Assembly: GCF_019049325.1 (NCBI RefSeq) | Contig: NZ_JAGMUO010000130.1 | Location: 45,123 to 109,122, forward strand | Direction of reading: 5' to 3' | From: Streptomyces sp. AC512_CC834 | GTDB taxonomy: Bacteria; Actinomycetota; Actinomycetes; Streptomycetales; Streptomycetaceae | DNA length: 64,000 bases | Shown: positions 40,533 to 49,108 of the stretch, in pieces | How positions within the stretch are numbered: the stretch's first letter is position 1 | How the letters are laid out: each line of letters opens with the position of its first letter | Made by a program: the position numbers and the translations under genes | The notes under the pieces: model-generated | The model's database searches: none | Seen by the model: only the letters and a program-made list of their open reading frames with translations | Told to the model about the DNA's origin: nothing

Positions 40533-41120
40533 TCAGTCGCGGGGGAAGGTGTCGGTCCTGAGGGTGAGGCCGAGGACGGTGTCGTTGAGGTCCAGCTCCT
40601 GCCCGAAGGCGACCCTGGTCTCGGTCGTGTAGTCGCCGTTCTTGGGGTGCGTGAAGATGTGGCAGCGGCCCTGGTACGGGTCGGCGATGAGGTAGAGGGG
40701 GACCTCGGCTTCGGCGTACGCGAGCTTCTTGGGGCCGTAGTCGTTGGCGGCGGTGCCCTGGGAGATGACCTCGGCCACGAATTCGACGTCCTGGTGGCGC
40801 CAGTGGCCCGTTTCGTCCTTCGCCGCGCCGTCGCGGAGCTTGGCCACGTCGGGGCAGAAGCCGTTCTTGGGTCCCGGGAAGTCGATGCGGACGTCCGAGA
40901 AGAGCTCGACGTCCATGCCGAAGCGGTCTTCGATGGATCGTTCGACAAGGCGGATGATTTTGTGGTGGGTGTCGCGCTGCGGTGTCATGTGGACGTTGCC
41001 CCCGACGATCTCGACCCTGAATCCTTCGGGGACGGGCATCCGCTCCAGCCGCTCGAACCACTCGTCCAAGCGTTCAGTGTCGACGTCGGCCATGGCGATC
41101 CTGTCGTCTACGACGGTCAT
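40533..41120 (-). CDS. Uma2-family (DUF820) PD-(D/E)XK protein, second copy
   Basis: A 195-residue paralogue of the protein at 38135, with MPVPEGFRVEIVGGNVHM, SDVRIDFPGPKNGFCPDVAKLRDG, DVEFVAEVISQGTAANDYGPKKLAYAEAEVPLYLIADPYQG and the same LRTDTFPRD end. The ATG at 41120 has GGGGAGG nine bases upstream. The two copies flank thpR and the aldo/keto reductase and share the end (T)D(D/T)FPRD, pointing to an old duplication. Confidence 0.88.
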   Translation of the reverse strand: MTVVDDRIAMADVDTERLDEWFERLERMPVPEGFRVEIVGGNVHMTPQRDTHHKIIRLVERSIEDRFGMDVELFSDVRIDFPGPKNGFCPDVAKLRDGAAKDETGHWRHQDVEFVAEVISQGTAANDYGPKKLAYAEAEVPLYLIADPYQGRCHIFTHPKNGDYTTETRVAFGQELDLNDTVLGLTLRTDTFPRD

Positions 41121-41226
41121 CGTGGCGATCCTCCCCGGCTGACTCAACGCCGAGTACAGCCGCGCGGTACAACGATACGCACGGCGACCAGGACACGGGA
41201 GGGCGCGCATATGCCAGAGGCGTGGC

Positions 41227-41907
41227 CTACGAGGAGGCGGAGTAGGGCCCGCCGAGCCCCCACACCCCGTCCATCGCGTCCGCGAACGCCTCCGCGACCT
41301 TGTGTTCGCCGCTCTCGTTGGGATGCGTGCCGTCGTAGGTGTCCGCGTGGACGTCGTACGACGCAGGTGGCGGGACGAGCAGCAGCGGGGAGCGCGGGTC
41401 GTCGAGGTCGGCGAGGGTCTTCGCGAGGAGTTCGTTGAAGTGGGCGACCTGTTCGGCGAAGGTCTCGTCGGCCTCCACCCGGATGTTGTGGAGCACCGGC
41501 ATCACCGCCACGCGCACACGCGGGTTCGCCGACCGTGCTTCGGCCACGAAGGCGCGGACGTTGTCGGCGGTCTGCTCCGCGTTCGTGTAGAAGCCGAGGT
41601 CGATGAGGCCCAGGGAGACCAGGAGCACGTCCGCGCGGCAGGACCGTACCGTTTCGCCGATCAGCGGGGCCATGTGGTGCCAGCCCTCGCCCCAGCCCGC
41701 CAGGTGGGCGCGGGGGAAGTCGGGATCGGCGTAGGCGTACGAGGTGGGGGCGTCCGTCACCTGGTCGTGGAGGGTCTCGCGCGGGCCGACGAACGTGAAG
41801 GGGCGGCCGTAGGAGTCGCGCAGGTGCTGCCACAGCCGGTAGCGCCACGTGTGTTCGCCGGCACTCCCGATCGTCATGGAGTCACCGACGAACATGAACC
41901 TGAGCAT
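41227..41907 (-). CDS. SGNH/GDSL-type hydrolase
   Basis: A 226-residue esterase-like protein without a signal peptide. Block I is MFVGDSMTIGSAGEHTWRYRL with the nucleophile Ser. A Gly-containing block II-like HLAGWGEGW and block III-like LLVSLGLIDLGF follow, and the catalytic pair is in DGTHPNESGEHKVAEAF. The fold is that of acyl/carbohydrate esterases; the substrate is unknown. Divergent from the secreted protein at 42032. Confidence 0.9.
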   Translation of the reverse strand: MLRFMFVGDSMTIGSAGEHTWRYRLWQHLRDSYGRPFTFVGPRETLHDQVTDAPTSYAYADPDFPRAHLAGWGEGWHHMAPLIGETVRSCRADVLLVSLGLIDLGFYTNAEQTADNVRAFVAEARSANPRVRVAVMPVLHNIRVEADETFAEQVAHFNELLAKTLADLDDPRSPLLLVPPPASYDVHADTYDGTHPNESGEHKVAEAFADAMDGVWGLGGPYSASS

Positions 41908-42031
41908 CCGCTCATCATGGACGATCGGCCCGGCCGGCGCGATGTGAGCCCGACCACGCAGGGTGAGCGGCAGAGTGACCGACAGGGTGACCGCCGACCT
42001 GAACGCCCGCGCGGGATGGCAGGCTTGGCGC

Positions 42032-43021
42032 ATGCGCCGACCCTTCGCCCTCCTCGCCTCGGCCCTTCTCGTGGGCGCGTTCGCCGTGCCCGCCTCGGCG
42101 GCGGACGGAGACGACGGGCCCGCCGGGAGCGACGGGTTCACGATCAAGGACCCGCGCATCACCGAGTCCAGCGGCCTCGCCGCCTCCCGCCTGCACCCCG
42201 GCATCTACTGGACGCACAACGACCAGGACAACGGGCCGTACCTCTACGCCGTGGACGGCGCCACCGGCAAGACCGTCGCCCGCGTCGCACTCTCCGGCGT
42301 CGGCACGCCCCGCGACGTCGAGGCGATCGCCGTCGGACCGGGCAACAAGATCTTCGTCGGCGACATCGGGGACAACCTCGGCGGCACCTGGCCGTACGTG
42401 TGGATCTACGAGCTGCCCGAGCCGAAGGAACTCAAGGACCAGACGGTCAAGGCGACGCAGTACGTCGTGAAGTACGCGGACGGGGCCCGCGACGCCGAGT
42501 CGATGGTGGTCCACCCGAAGACCGGCCGGGTCTACCTCATCGACAAGAACGAGGACGGCGGACATCTCTACGAGGGCCCGGCGAAGCTCTCCGCCTCCGG
42601 CACCAACGTCTTCCGGCCCACCGTCCCCGTCGACCTGTGGACCACGGACGCCGCGTTCTCCCCGGACGGGAAGCAGCTCGCCGTACGCGGCTACCTCGGG
42701 GGCATCTGGTACGACTGGAACGGCGGGAAGATCCAGCGCAAGGGGCGGATCAGCGTGCCCCTGGGGCAGGGCGAGTCCGTCACCTACACCACCGACGGCA
42801 AGAAGCTGCTGCTCGGCATGGAGGGCGCCGACAGCCCCGTGAAGGCCGAGGACGCGCCTGGGGAGGACGGCGGGTCGGGTGGCGGCGGGGGCGGATCCGA
42901 CGCGTCGGGTTCCGACGGGTCCGACGGCCTGGGCGGGGACACGCTCAAGGTAGGGGCGGGCGGTCTGCTGGTCGCGCTCGTCGCCCTGTTCGGGCTACGC
43001 CGGCTGTTCCGGCGACGCTGA
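42032..43021 (+). CDS. secreted, membrane-anchored beta-propeller-like protein
   Basis: A 329-residue protein with a Sec signal (MRRPFALLASALLVGAFAVPASA, cleavage near residue 24). The body has repeated strand-rich segments (SSGLAASRLHPGIYWTHNDQDNGPYLYAVD, AIAVGPGNKIFVGDIGDNL, TDAAFSPDGKQLAVRGYLG), and is probably a propeller. A Gly/Ser/Asp linker, a C-terminal helix (LKVGAGGLLVALVALFGL) and a RRLFRRR tail anchor it to the membrane. There is no LPXTG sortase motif. Its last 27 bases overlap the convergent TetR gene. Confidence 0.8.
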   Translation: MRRPFALLASALLVGAFAVPASAADGDDGPAGSDGFTIKDPRITESSGLAASRLHPGIYWTHNDQDNGPYLYAVDGATGKTVARVALSGVGTPRDVEAIAVGPGNKIFVGDIGDNLGGTWPYVWIYELPEPKELKDQTVKATQYVVKYADGARDAESMVVHPKTGRVYLIDKNEDGGHLYEGPAKLSASGTNVFRPTVPVDLWTTDAAFSPDGKQLAVRGYLGGIWYDWNGGKIQRKGRISVPLGQGESVTYTTDGKKLLLGMEGADSPVKAEDAPGEDGGSGGGGGGSDASGSDGSDGLGGDTLKVGAGGLLVALVALFGLRRLFRRR

Positions 43022-43783
43022 CTCGTCGGCCGCACGGCGCGCGGCCACGACGGCCTCGAGACCGTCCAGGATGCGCTGGAGCCCGAACTCGAAGTGGTCG
43101 AAGCCGGTGCCGAAGGCGTCCTCGGAGAGGGAAGCCAGGACCGGGTAGCGCCCGCTCGTCATGGCCTTCACCAGCACCGGCTCCTGCGCCGCCCAGAACT
43201 GCGCGTCCGTCAGGCCGGAGGTGCGTTCGGCCTCCTCCTGGTACACCTGCGTGCGGGCGGCCCCGACGACGTATCCGTCGACCATGATGATCGCCGAGAT
43301 CAGCTCGGGGTCGGTCAGGCCCATGGGCTTGATCCGGGTGAGTACCTTCTCCATCCCGTCCAGGGCGGCCGGGCCGAGGATCGGGCGGGACTGGTTGACC
43401 CCCAGCAGCCAGGTGTGGCGGCGGTAGAGGGCGAGCGTGGCGTGGCCGAGCGCGTGGAGTGCCGAGCGCCAGTCGCCGTCACCGAGGTCGCCGGGGTCCT
43501 CGGACGGCCGCTGCACGCGGTCCAGCATCAGGTCGATCAGCTCGCCCTTGCCGGGGACGTAGCGGTACAGGGACATCGTGCCGGTGCCCAGCTCGGTGGC
43601 GATCCTGCGCATCGAGACCGCGCCGAGCCCGTCCCGGTCCGCGACCTCGACGGCGGCCTCCACGATCCGCTCCAGCGTCAGGCCCGGCCTGGGACCCCGG
43701 CGGGGCCGCCGGCCGGTGTCCCACAACAGGTCGAGGGTGCGGTCGATGTCGCCGCTGCCACTGGTCTCCGTACCGCTTGCCAT
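42995..43783 (-). CDS. TetR/AcrR regulator of the adjacent ABC exporter
   Basis: A 262-residue TetR protein. The HTH covers about residues 35-85 (GLTLERIVEAAVEVADRDGLGAVSMRRIATELGTGTMSLYRYVPGKGELIDLML), followed by a TetR_C-type ligand domain (PILGPAALDGMEKVL, then AIIMVDGYVVGAARTQVY). It is divergent from a DrrAB-type exporter; two identical 13-base operator-like repeats lie in the 109-base gap. It therefore probably represses the exporter and itself. Confidence 0.93.
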   Translation of the reverse strand: MASGTETSGSGDIDRTLDLLWDTGRRPRRGPRPGLTLERIVEAAVEVADRDGLGAVSMRRIATELGTGTMSLYRYVPGKGELIDLMLDRVQRPSEDPGDLGDGDWRSALHALGHATLALYRRHTWLLGVNQSRPILGPAALDGMEKVLTRIKPMGLTDPELISAIIMVDGYVVGAARTQVYQEEAERTSGLTDAQFWAAQEPVLVKAMTSGRYPVLASLSEDAFGTGFDHFEFGLQRILDGLEAVVAARRAADESASPEQPA

Positions 43784-43813
43784 GGGGTCAGTCTAGGTCC
43801 GCGCCCAAAAACT

Positions 43814-43847
43814 GGGTACGGTGTACGCGTAATCGGGTACGGTGTAC
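43814..43847. promoter_or_regulatory. twin operator: GGGTACGGTGTAC twice, 21 bases apart
   Basis: Identical 13-base copies at 43814-43826 and 43835-43847, each containing the partly symmetric GTAC-GGT-GTAC. The 21-base spacing is two helical turns, as for cooperative TetR dimers on one DNA face. Confidence 0.8.
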
Positions 43848-43892
43848 TCAGTTAGGAAGTGGGAGCAGGAGCAGGGAATGAGAGGGGGACCC

Positions 43893-44894
43893 ATGAGCGA
43901 GCGACACGCGGTACGGGCCGAAGGCCTGGAGAAGCGGTACGGCGAGAAGCGCGCCCTCGACGGCTTCGACCTGGCCGTCCGCGAGGGCACCGTGCACGGC
44001 CTGCTCGGGCCGAACGGCGCCGGCAAGACCACGGCCGTGCGCATCCTGTCCACGCTGATCCGGCTGGACGGCGGGCGGGCCGAGGTGGCCGGCCTGGACG
44101 TCGCCCGGCAGGCGCGCGAGGTGCGGGCGCGGATCGGCCTCACCGGTCAGTACGCGGCCGTGGACGAGGTGCTCACCGGCCGGCAGAACCTGGAGATGTT
44201 CGGGCGCCTGTTCCACCTGGGCGGCAGGCGGGCCCGCGCGCGGGCGGTCGAGCTGCTGGACCAGTTCGACCTGACCGACGCCGCCGACCAGGGCGTCGCC
44301 AAGTACAGCGGCGGCATGCGGCGGCGCCTGGACCTCGCCGCGTCGATGATCCTCGCCCCGTCCGTCCTCTTCCTGGACGAGCCGACGACGGGCCTGGACC
44401 CGCGCAGCCGCGGCGAGGTCTGGGACTCGGTGCGCGCGCTGGTGGCGTGCGGCACGACGGTCCTGCTGACCACGCAGTACCTGGAGGAGGCCGACAAGCT
44501 GGCCGCCCGCATCACCGTCATCGACCAGGGCCGGGCCATCGCCGACGACACCCCGGACGGGTTGAAGAACCTGGTCGGCGGCGACCGGATCGAGGTCGTG
44601 GTCGCCGACCGGGCCGAGATCCCGAGGGTGGTGAAGACGGTCGCCCGGGTCTGCGAGGGCGAACCCGAGGCCGACGAGGAGGCGCTGCGGGTGCACGCCC
44701 CGGTCACCGACCGGGTGTCCGCGCTGACCGAGGTGGCGCGCACCCTCCAGGACGAGGGCGTCACGGTGGAGGACATCGGGCTGCGCAGGCCGAGCCTCGA
44801 CGACGTGTTCCTGCGCCTGACCGGCCACCGTACGAGTGCGAAGACGAAGGAGAGGGAGCAGGAGACGGAGAAGGAGGCGGTGGTGGCGGCATGA
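43893..44894 (+). CDS. DrrA-type ABC transporter ATP-binding protein
   Basis: A 333-residue ATPase of the daunorubicin-resistance DrrA family. Walker A is LLGPNGAGKTTAVRIL, the signature is YSGGMRRRLDLAAS, Walker B is VLFLDEPTTGLDPRSR, and the H-loop region is LLTTQYLEEADKLA. The DrrA C-terminal regulatory extension (about 240-310, ending RPSLDDVFLRLTGHR) is present. ATG at 43893 follows AGGGGG. It drives export of a hydrophobic drug-like compound with the permease, whose start overlaps its stop (ATGA). Confidence 0.95.
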   Translation: MSERHAVRAEGLEKRYGEKRALDGFDLAVREGTVHGLLGPNGAGKTTAVRILSTLIRLDGGRAEVAGLDVARQAREVRARIGLTGQYAAVDEVLTGRQNLEMFGRLFHLGGRRARARAVELLDQFDLTDAADQGVAKYSGGMRRRLDLAASMILAPSVLFLDEPTTGLDPRSRGEVWDSVRALVACGTTVLLTTQYLEEADKLAARITVIDQGRAIADDTPDGLKNLVGGDRIEVVVADRAEIPRVVKTVARVCEGEPEADEEALRVHAPVTDRVSALTEVARTLQDEGVTVEDIGLRRPSLDDVFLRLTGHRTSAKTKEREQETEKEAVVAA

Positions 44895-45745
44895 GCGCTC
44901 TCGACCCCGACGTAGACCTCGACCTCGACGCCGACGCGGCGACTGCCCCGGCCGAGCACGGCCGCCTCTACTGGCTGCTCGCCGACTGCGGCAACATCGT
45001 CCGCCGCGGCCTGACCCACTACCAGCGCCAGCCCGTCAACATCGCCTGGCAACTCGGCTTCCCGATCCTCTCCGTCCTCCTCTACGGCTACGTCTTCGGC
45101 AGCGCGATGACGGTGCCCGGTGGCGGGGACTACAAGGACTTCCTGATGCCGGGCATGTTCGTGATGACCATGGCGTTCGGCTTCATCAACACCGCGACCG
45201 TCGTCGTCTACGACTCCACCAAGGGCGTCATCGACCGGTTCCGCTCCATGCCGATGTCCCCCTCGGCGGTGGTCGCCGGACGCGGCGTGACCGATCTCGT
45301 GGTCGCCTGCGCCGAGTTGACGATCCTCATGCTGACGGCGCTGGCCATGGGCTGGCGCCCCGACGGCGGCTGGGGCTTCCTGGCCGCGTTCGGGCTGCTG
45401 CTGTGGCTGCGGTTCGCGCTGATCTGGCTCGGCGTGTGGCTCGGCCTGCTGGTCCCCAACCCGGAGGCGGCGGGCGGCCTGTTCGCGGTGGCGTTCCCGC
45501 TGACGATGATCTCCAGCATCTTCGTCGCCCCGCAGCTCATGCCCGACTGGCTGGGCTGGGTGGCCGCCTGGAACCCCATCTCGTCCACGGCGGCGGCCGC
45601 CCGCGAACTGTTCGGCACGCCGGTCGGCGGCGGCGACTCGTGGGTCGAGCAGCACGCTCTGCTGATGGCGGCCGCGTGGCCGGTGGTGCTGACGGCGATC
45701 TTCCTGCCGCTGGCGGTACGGCGCTTCCAGCGGCTGAGCCGGTAG
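44891..45745 (+). CDS. DrrB-type ABC-2 permease
   Basis: A 284-residue ABC-2 membrane protein with six helices and the family loops SMPMSPSAVVAGRGVTDLVVA and AWNPISSTAAAARELFG. Acidic, low-complexity residues (DPDVDLDLDADA) start the protein. It is translationally coupled to the ATPase gene by a four-base overlap. With the divergent TetR regulator this is a complete self-regulated exporter. No biosynthetic genes lie nearby, so it is probably a resistance or housekeeping efflux pump. Confidence 0.95.
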   Translation: MSALDPDVDLDLDADAATAPAEHGRLYWLLADCGNIVRRGLTHYQRQPVNIAWQLGFPILSVLLYGYVFGSAMTVPGGGDYKDFLMPGMFVMTMAFGFINTATVVVYDSTKGVIDRFRSMPMSPSAVVAGRGVTDLVVACAELTILMLTALAMGWRPDGGWGFLAAFGLLLWLRFALIWLGVWLGLLVPNPEAAGGLFAVAFPLTMISSIFVAPQLMPDWLGWVAAWNPISSTAAAARELFGTPVGGGDSWVEQHALLMAAAWPVVLTAIFLPLAVRRFQRLSR

Positions 45746-45775
45746 GACCGTTCCGGGACGACCGGATGGAACCGG

Positions 45776-45845
45776 GGGTGGAACCGGGGGTGGAGCCGTG
45801 GGTGGAGGCCGAGTCGGCGGCGGAACTCCACCCCCGGTTCCACCC
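45776..45845 (+). terminator. long hairpin after the ABC exporter operon
   Basis: 45776-45794 pairs with 45827-45845 (19 bp) around a 32-base loop. The left arm includes two direct copies of GGAACCGGGGGTGGA-like sequence. It is placed 30 bases after the permease stop. Confidence 0.7.
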
Positions 45846-45889
45846 ATGGGTCCAGGTGCCGCGGGCCTGGTCAGAGCAGTCTTGAGGGC

Positions 45890-46432
45890 ATGACAACGAC
45901 TGAGTGGATCACCGACATCGCCCTCGTTCTCGTCGTCTTCCGGCAGTTGCGGGAAGGCCGGCTCGACCGCAAGACCTTCCTGATCCCGCTGGGGATCGTC
46001 GCCTTCGTGGCGTACTCGTACCTGGACTCCGTCCCGACCGCGGGCAACGACCTGGTGCTGATCGCGGCCCTGATGGCCGTGGGCGCCGTGCTCGGCGTCG
46101 CGGGCGGCGTCTACACCCGGATCAGGGCGCTCGACGGGCACCTCATGATCAAGGCCGGCGCCGTGTCGGCGATCCTGTGGGTGCTGGGCATGGGCGCCCG
46201 TATGGGCTTCCAGGTCTGGGTCGAGCACGGCAGCGGCGCCGACGACGTCGCCCGGTTCAGCATCGCGCACCACATCACGAGCGACCAGGCCTGGGTGACG
46301 GCGTTCGTGCTGATGGCGGTCACCGAGGTGGTGACGCGGGTGGGCACGATCTACCTGCGCAGCCGCGCCAGGGCCAGGGCCGAGGGCCTGGCAGTGGCTC
46401 CCGCCGTGCCCGCCCTCGACCGTACGGCCTGA
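45890..46432 (+). CDS. membrane protein in sensor-kinase operon
   Basis: A 180-residue protein with about four membrane helices (ITDIALVLVVFRQL; FLIPLGIVAFVAYSYL; LVLIAALMAVGAVLGVAGGVY; AWVTAFVLMAVTEVVTRVGTIYL) and a short variable tail. It resembles DUF1453/CcdC-like small membrane proteins, but this is not certain. The histidine kinase begins three bases after its stop, so it probably assists signal perception or is co-regulated. Confidence 0.78.
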   Translation: MTTTEWITDIALVLVVFRQLREGRLDRKTFLIPLGIVAFVAYSYLDSVPTAGNDLVLIAALMAVGAVLGVAGGVYTRIRALDGHLMIKAGAVSAILWVLGMGARMGFQVWVEHGSGADDVARFSIAHHITSDQAWVTAFVLMAVTEVVTRVGTIYLRSRARARAEGLAVAPAVPALDRTA

Positions 46433-46434
46433 CC

Positions 46435-47649
46435 GTGCGCTATGTTCGGCCGGTGCCCGCCGCCACCGAGAACCCTCCGTCCCCGAGCCCGGGGGCGGGG
46501 GCGCCGCCCGTTCGGCGGCCGGTCCCCGGTCAGGACCCGCGTGTGCAGTGGGGCCTGAGCCTCGCGGTCGTCGCCGCAGGAGCCCTGACGATCCGGCCCA
46601 TGGGGTTCAGCGGCCAGGGCCTGGCGGTCGTCGCCCTCTTCGCGCTCAACTCCGCGGCACTGCTGGCCCGGGGCTTGCCCGAGCACCGGGTGCCCCCGCG
46701 CTTCGCGCTCCTCTGGCTCACGATCGGCGTCCTCGCGGCGGCCGCGCTGATCGGGGTCAGCGGCAGCGGCGCGAGCTACCTGTTCGCCTTCTTCCTCGCC
46801 GGGCACATCGGCTACCGCCTCGAAACCCGGCGGGCTCTCACGCTCGCGGCGACGTGCTCCCTGCTCAGCGGCGGTGTCCTGTACTTCGACCTGGGACCGG
46901 GGGACCCGGAGCTGCCCTGGGGGCTCGGTCTCGCCACCGGCCTCCCGGTCGTCGTCGGCATCATCAACCGCAGCCAGCGCCGGGCCGTACGGTCGGCGAT
47001 CTCGGCCGCCGAGTCGGCGGAACGCGCGGCCCGCGCGGAGGCTCGGACCGCGGTGCTGACCGAGCGCGGCCGGATCGCCCGGGACGTGCACGACGTCCTC
47101 GCGCACTCCCTCGCCGGGATCAACATGCAGTTGGAACTGGCCGACGCCCTGCTCGACACCGGTGACCTGGAGAAGGTCCGGGAGGCCAACGACAAGGCCC
47201 ACGGCCTGGTCAAGGAGAGCCTGAAGCAGGCGCAGTGGACCGTGCACGCGCTGCGGGAGGACGCACTGCCGCTGCTGGAGAGCCTGACCGCGATGACCGA
47301 GTCGTCGGGCCACCACGACGCCCTCACGGTCCGTGGCACCGTCCGGGAGGCACCGGCCCAGGTGACGCAGAACCTGCTGAGGATCGCTCAGGAGGCCCTG
47401 ACCAACGCGGCCCGGCACGCTCCCGGCGGAAAGGTCGAGGTGGAGCTGACGTTCGCCGCGTCGTCGATCACACTGAGGATCCGCAACCGGCCCGCCACCC
47501 GTGCGGTGACCCCGGGCGTCGGCAGCGGAATGGGGCTGATCGGCATGCGCGAGCGCGTCGCCCTGCTGGGCGGGAGCGTCAGCGCGGGGCCGGTCACCGA
47601 GGGGCAGGACCAGGGCGGCTGGCTGGTGGAAGCGGTGATACCAGGATGA
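46435..47649 (+). CDS. NarL-class sensor histidine kinase
   Basis: A 404-residue membrane kinase. The N-terminal half holds four or five helices (about 38-165) with no large extracellular domain. HisKA_3 dimerisation/phospho-acceptor sequence RGRIARDVHDVLAHSLAGINMQ carries the His, and the HATPase has an N-box (RIAQEALTNAARHA) and G2 GSGMGLIGMRERVALLGG. GTG at 46435 is used; GTG at 46453 is possible. The stop overlaps the regulator start (ATGA). The stimulus is unknown; kinases with only helices often sense membrane stress. Confidence 0.93.
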   Translation: MRYVRPVPAATENPPSPSPGAGAPPVRRPVPGQDPRVQWGLSLAVVAAGALTIRPMGFSGQGLAVVALFALNSAALLARGLPEHRVPPRFALLWLTIGVLAAAALIGVSGSGASYLFAFFLAGHIGYRLETRRALTLAATCSLLSGGVLYFDLGPGDPELPWGLGLATGLPVVVGIINRSQRRAVRSAISAAESAERAARAEARTAVLTERGRIARDVHDVLAHSLAGINMQLELADALLDTGDLEKVREANDKAHGLVKESLKQAQWTVHALREDALPLLESLTAMTESSGHHDALTVRGTVREAPAQVTQNLLRIAQEALTNAARHAPGGKVEVELTFAASSITLRIRNRPATRAVTPGVGSGMGLIGMRERVALLGGSVSAGPVTEGQDQGGWLVEAVIPG

Positions 47650-48326
47650 GTGAACAGATCGAGAATCAGGCGCGTTTGAGGGTGATCGTCGCCGACGACC
47701 AGGCGGCCGTACGGGAGCCGCTCGCGGCGGTGCTTGGCCTGGCCGAGGACATCGACGTCGTAGCGGCGGCCGCGGACGGCACCGAGGTCCTGGCGGCGGT
47801 GGCCGCCGGGCCGGTCGACGTGGTGCTGATGGACCTGCGCATGCCTGTGCTGGACGGCATCGAGACGACCCGCCGCCTCACCGAGGAGCACCCGGAGGTC
47901 GCGGTGGTCGTCCTGACCACCTTCGCCGACGACGAGTCGATCCTGGGCGCGCTCGGCGCGGGAGCCCGCGGCTACCTGACCAAGAACGCGGGACGCCAGG
48001 ACATCACCCGGGCGATCCGGGCCGCCGGCGCGGGCCAGTCCGTACTCGACCGCGAGGTCCAGAACCGCTTGCTCGCCACGGCCAGGACGAAGGCGGCGCC
48101 CGCCCCGGGCGAGGCGGCCCGGCAGCCCCTGCCGGACGACCTCACACCCCGCGAACGCGAGGTCCTCACCCTGATCGGCCAGGGCCTGTCCAACCGGGGC
48201 ATCGCCGAGAAGCTCTTCATCAGCGAGGCCACGGTCAAGACCCACATCAACAACCTGTTCGCCAAGGCCCACATCCGCGACCGCGCCGACGCCGTCCGGC
48301 GTGCCATCGGGGCGGGGCTGGCCTGA
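47646..48326 (+). CDS. NarL/LuxR-family response regulator
   Basis: A 226-residue regulator: a receiver domain (VIVADDQAAVREPLAAVL, phospho-Asp in VVLMDLRMPVLDGIETT, Thr in VVVLTTF, Lys in GYLTKNAG) and a LuxR-type HTH (LTPREREVLTLIGQGLSNRGIAEKLFISEATVKTHINNLFAKAHIRDR). It is coupled to the kinase upstream. Targets are unknown; the exporter just upstream is a candidate. It ends the core block; the accessory island begins immediately after. Confidence 0.95.
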   Translation: MSEQIENQARLRVIVADDQAAVREPLAAVLGLAEDIDVVAAAADGTEVLAAVAAGPVDVVLMDLRMPVLDGIETTRRLTEEHPEVAVVVLTTFADDESILGALGAGARGYLTKNAGRQDITRAIRAAGAGQSVLDREVQNRLLATARTKAAPAPGEAARQPLPDDLTPREREVLTLIGQGLSNRGIAEKLFISEATVKTHINNLFAKAHIRDRADAVRRAIGAGLA

Positions 48327-48330
48327 CGCC

Positions 48331-48807
48331 TCAGAGTCCGGGGCATGGCAGGGCGCGGGACTCGTCCGTCGAGGAGCAGGTCACCAGGGCGAGGGAGAGA
48401 TACGCGGGGCGTTCGAGGTAGTAGCCGAGCGATACGTCCCCGCCCCACCCGAGGCGTGCTTCCGCCGAGGCGACGAGGGTGTCGGGCCGGAGGGTCTCAC
48501 GCTGGGCGTCGGACATGAAGCGGGGCGCGTACTCGGTCAGTCGGTCGCGGAGCCATGCCGCGGCGTCGCTCGCCTCCGGCCAGGTACCGCGCACCTGGGC
48601 GCGCGGCTTGCGCAACCAGTTCCGCGTTTCCAACGGGGGCAGGTCGCAGGTCGGGAACTCGGCGGCGACCTCGCGATACCGCTGGACCAGCTCCGGCCGG
48701 CTTCCGACGGGCGGCGGCTCGGGATGTGGCGGGCGCCGCAGGGCTTCTTCGTCGAAGCGGTGTTTGGGGCCGACCCAGAGGTAGCCGTGGTGATGCAGGT
48801 GATGCAC
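48331..48807 (-). CDS. hypothetical protein of the island edge
   Basis: A 158-residue soluble protein from GTG with GAAGGA six bases upstream. It is rich in His at the start (MHHLHHHGYLWVG), with Pro-rich and Trp/Arg-rich middle segments (RNWLRKPRAQVRGTWPEASDAAAWLRDRL) and a beta-rich end (DVSLGYYLERPAYLSLALVTC). No domain is recognised. It converges on the response-regulator gene with four bases between stops. A strong hairpin separates it from the DUF397 gene upstream. Confidence 0.65.
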   Translation of the reverse strand: MHHLHHHGYLWVGPKHRFDEEALRRPPHPEPPPVGSRPELVQRYREVAAEFPTCDLPPLETRNWLRKPRAQVRGTWPEASDAAAWLRDRLTEYAPRFMSDAQRETLRPDTLVASAEARLGWGGDVSLGYYLERPAYLSLALVTCSSTDESRALPCPGL

Positions 48808-48829
48808 CGGCGGTCCTTCGGTTCTTCGG

Positions 48830-48861
48830 ACCCCCTTCCCGGCCGGAGCCGGGAAGGGGGT
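48830..48861 (-). terminator. 14-bp hairpin after DUF397 gene
   Basis: 48830-48843 pairs perfectly with 48848-48861 around CGGA, 13 bases after the stop of the leftward DUF397 gene. Confidence 0.85.
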
Positions 48862-48874
48862 GCGGGACGGCGAT

Positions 48875-49108
48875 TCAGAGGGCCAGACCGAACCGGGTCG
48901 GGTCGATCCCGGCCACGCTCAGCTCCTCGGTGCTGAACCGCAGGGGCTCGGCGTCCGGCCGCTTGCTGTCGCCGAGGGCCCAGGCGTCGTCGCCGATGCG
49001 GGCGAGAGTCACGCAGGACTCGCCGTCGGGGTGGGTGTTGCCGCCGCACGCCGTCGCGAACGAGGCGTCGGAGAGGTCGAGTCGGTACAGGTCGTTTCGG
49101 TGCGGCAT
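48875..49108 (-). CDS. DUF397 domain protein
   Basis: A 77-residue protein with DUF397 layout (YRLDLSDASFATACGG, then CVTLARIGDDAWALGDSKRPDAEPLRFSTEEL, and IDPTRFG). It diverges from the first DUF397 in the window, with a longer spacer in the Ser/Gly-Cys segment. Start ATG with AGGAAGGG at good spacing. It is divergent from the DUF6879-XRE operon, forming a WhiJ-type module in which the XRE protein probably controls both sides. Confidence 0.85.
   Translation of the reverse strand: MPHRNDLYRLDLSDASFATACGGNTHPDGESCVTLARIGDDAWALGDSKRPDAEPLRFSTEELSVAGIDPTRFGLAL

Noticed and set aside
39480..41438. 652-codon plus-strand frame across the aldo/keto reductase and Uma2 genes
   Set aside because: It runs antisense to two clear genes and through their promoters and a terminator.
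43893..45745. DrrAB exporter as part of an antibiotic gene cluster
   Set aside because: No biosynthetic, tailoring or polyketide/peptide synthase genes are nearby; it stands as a self-regulated pump.
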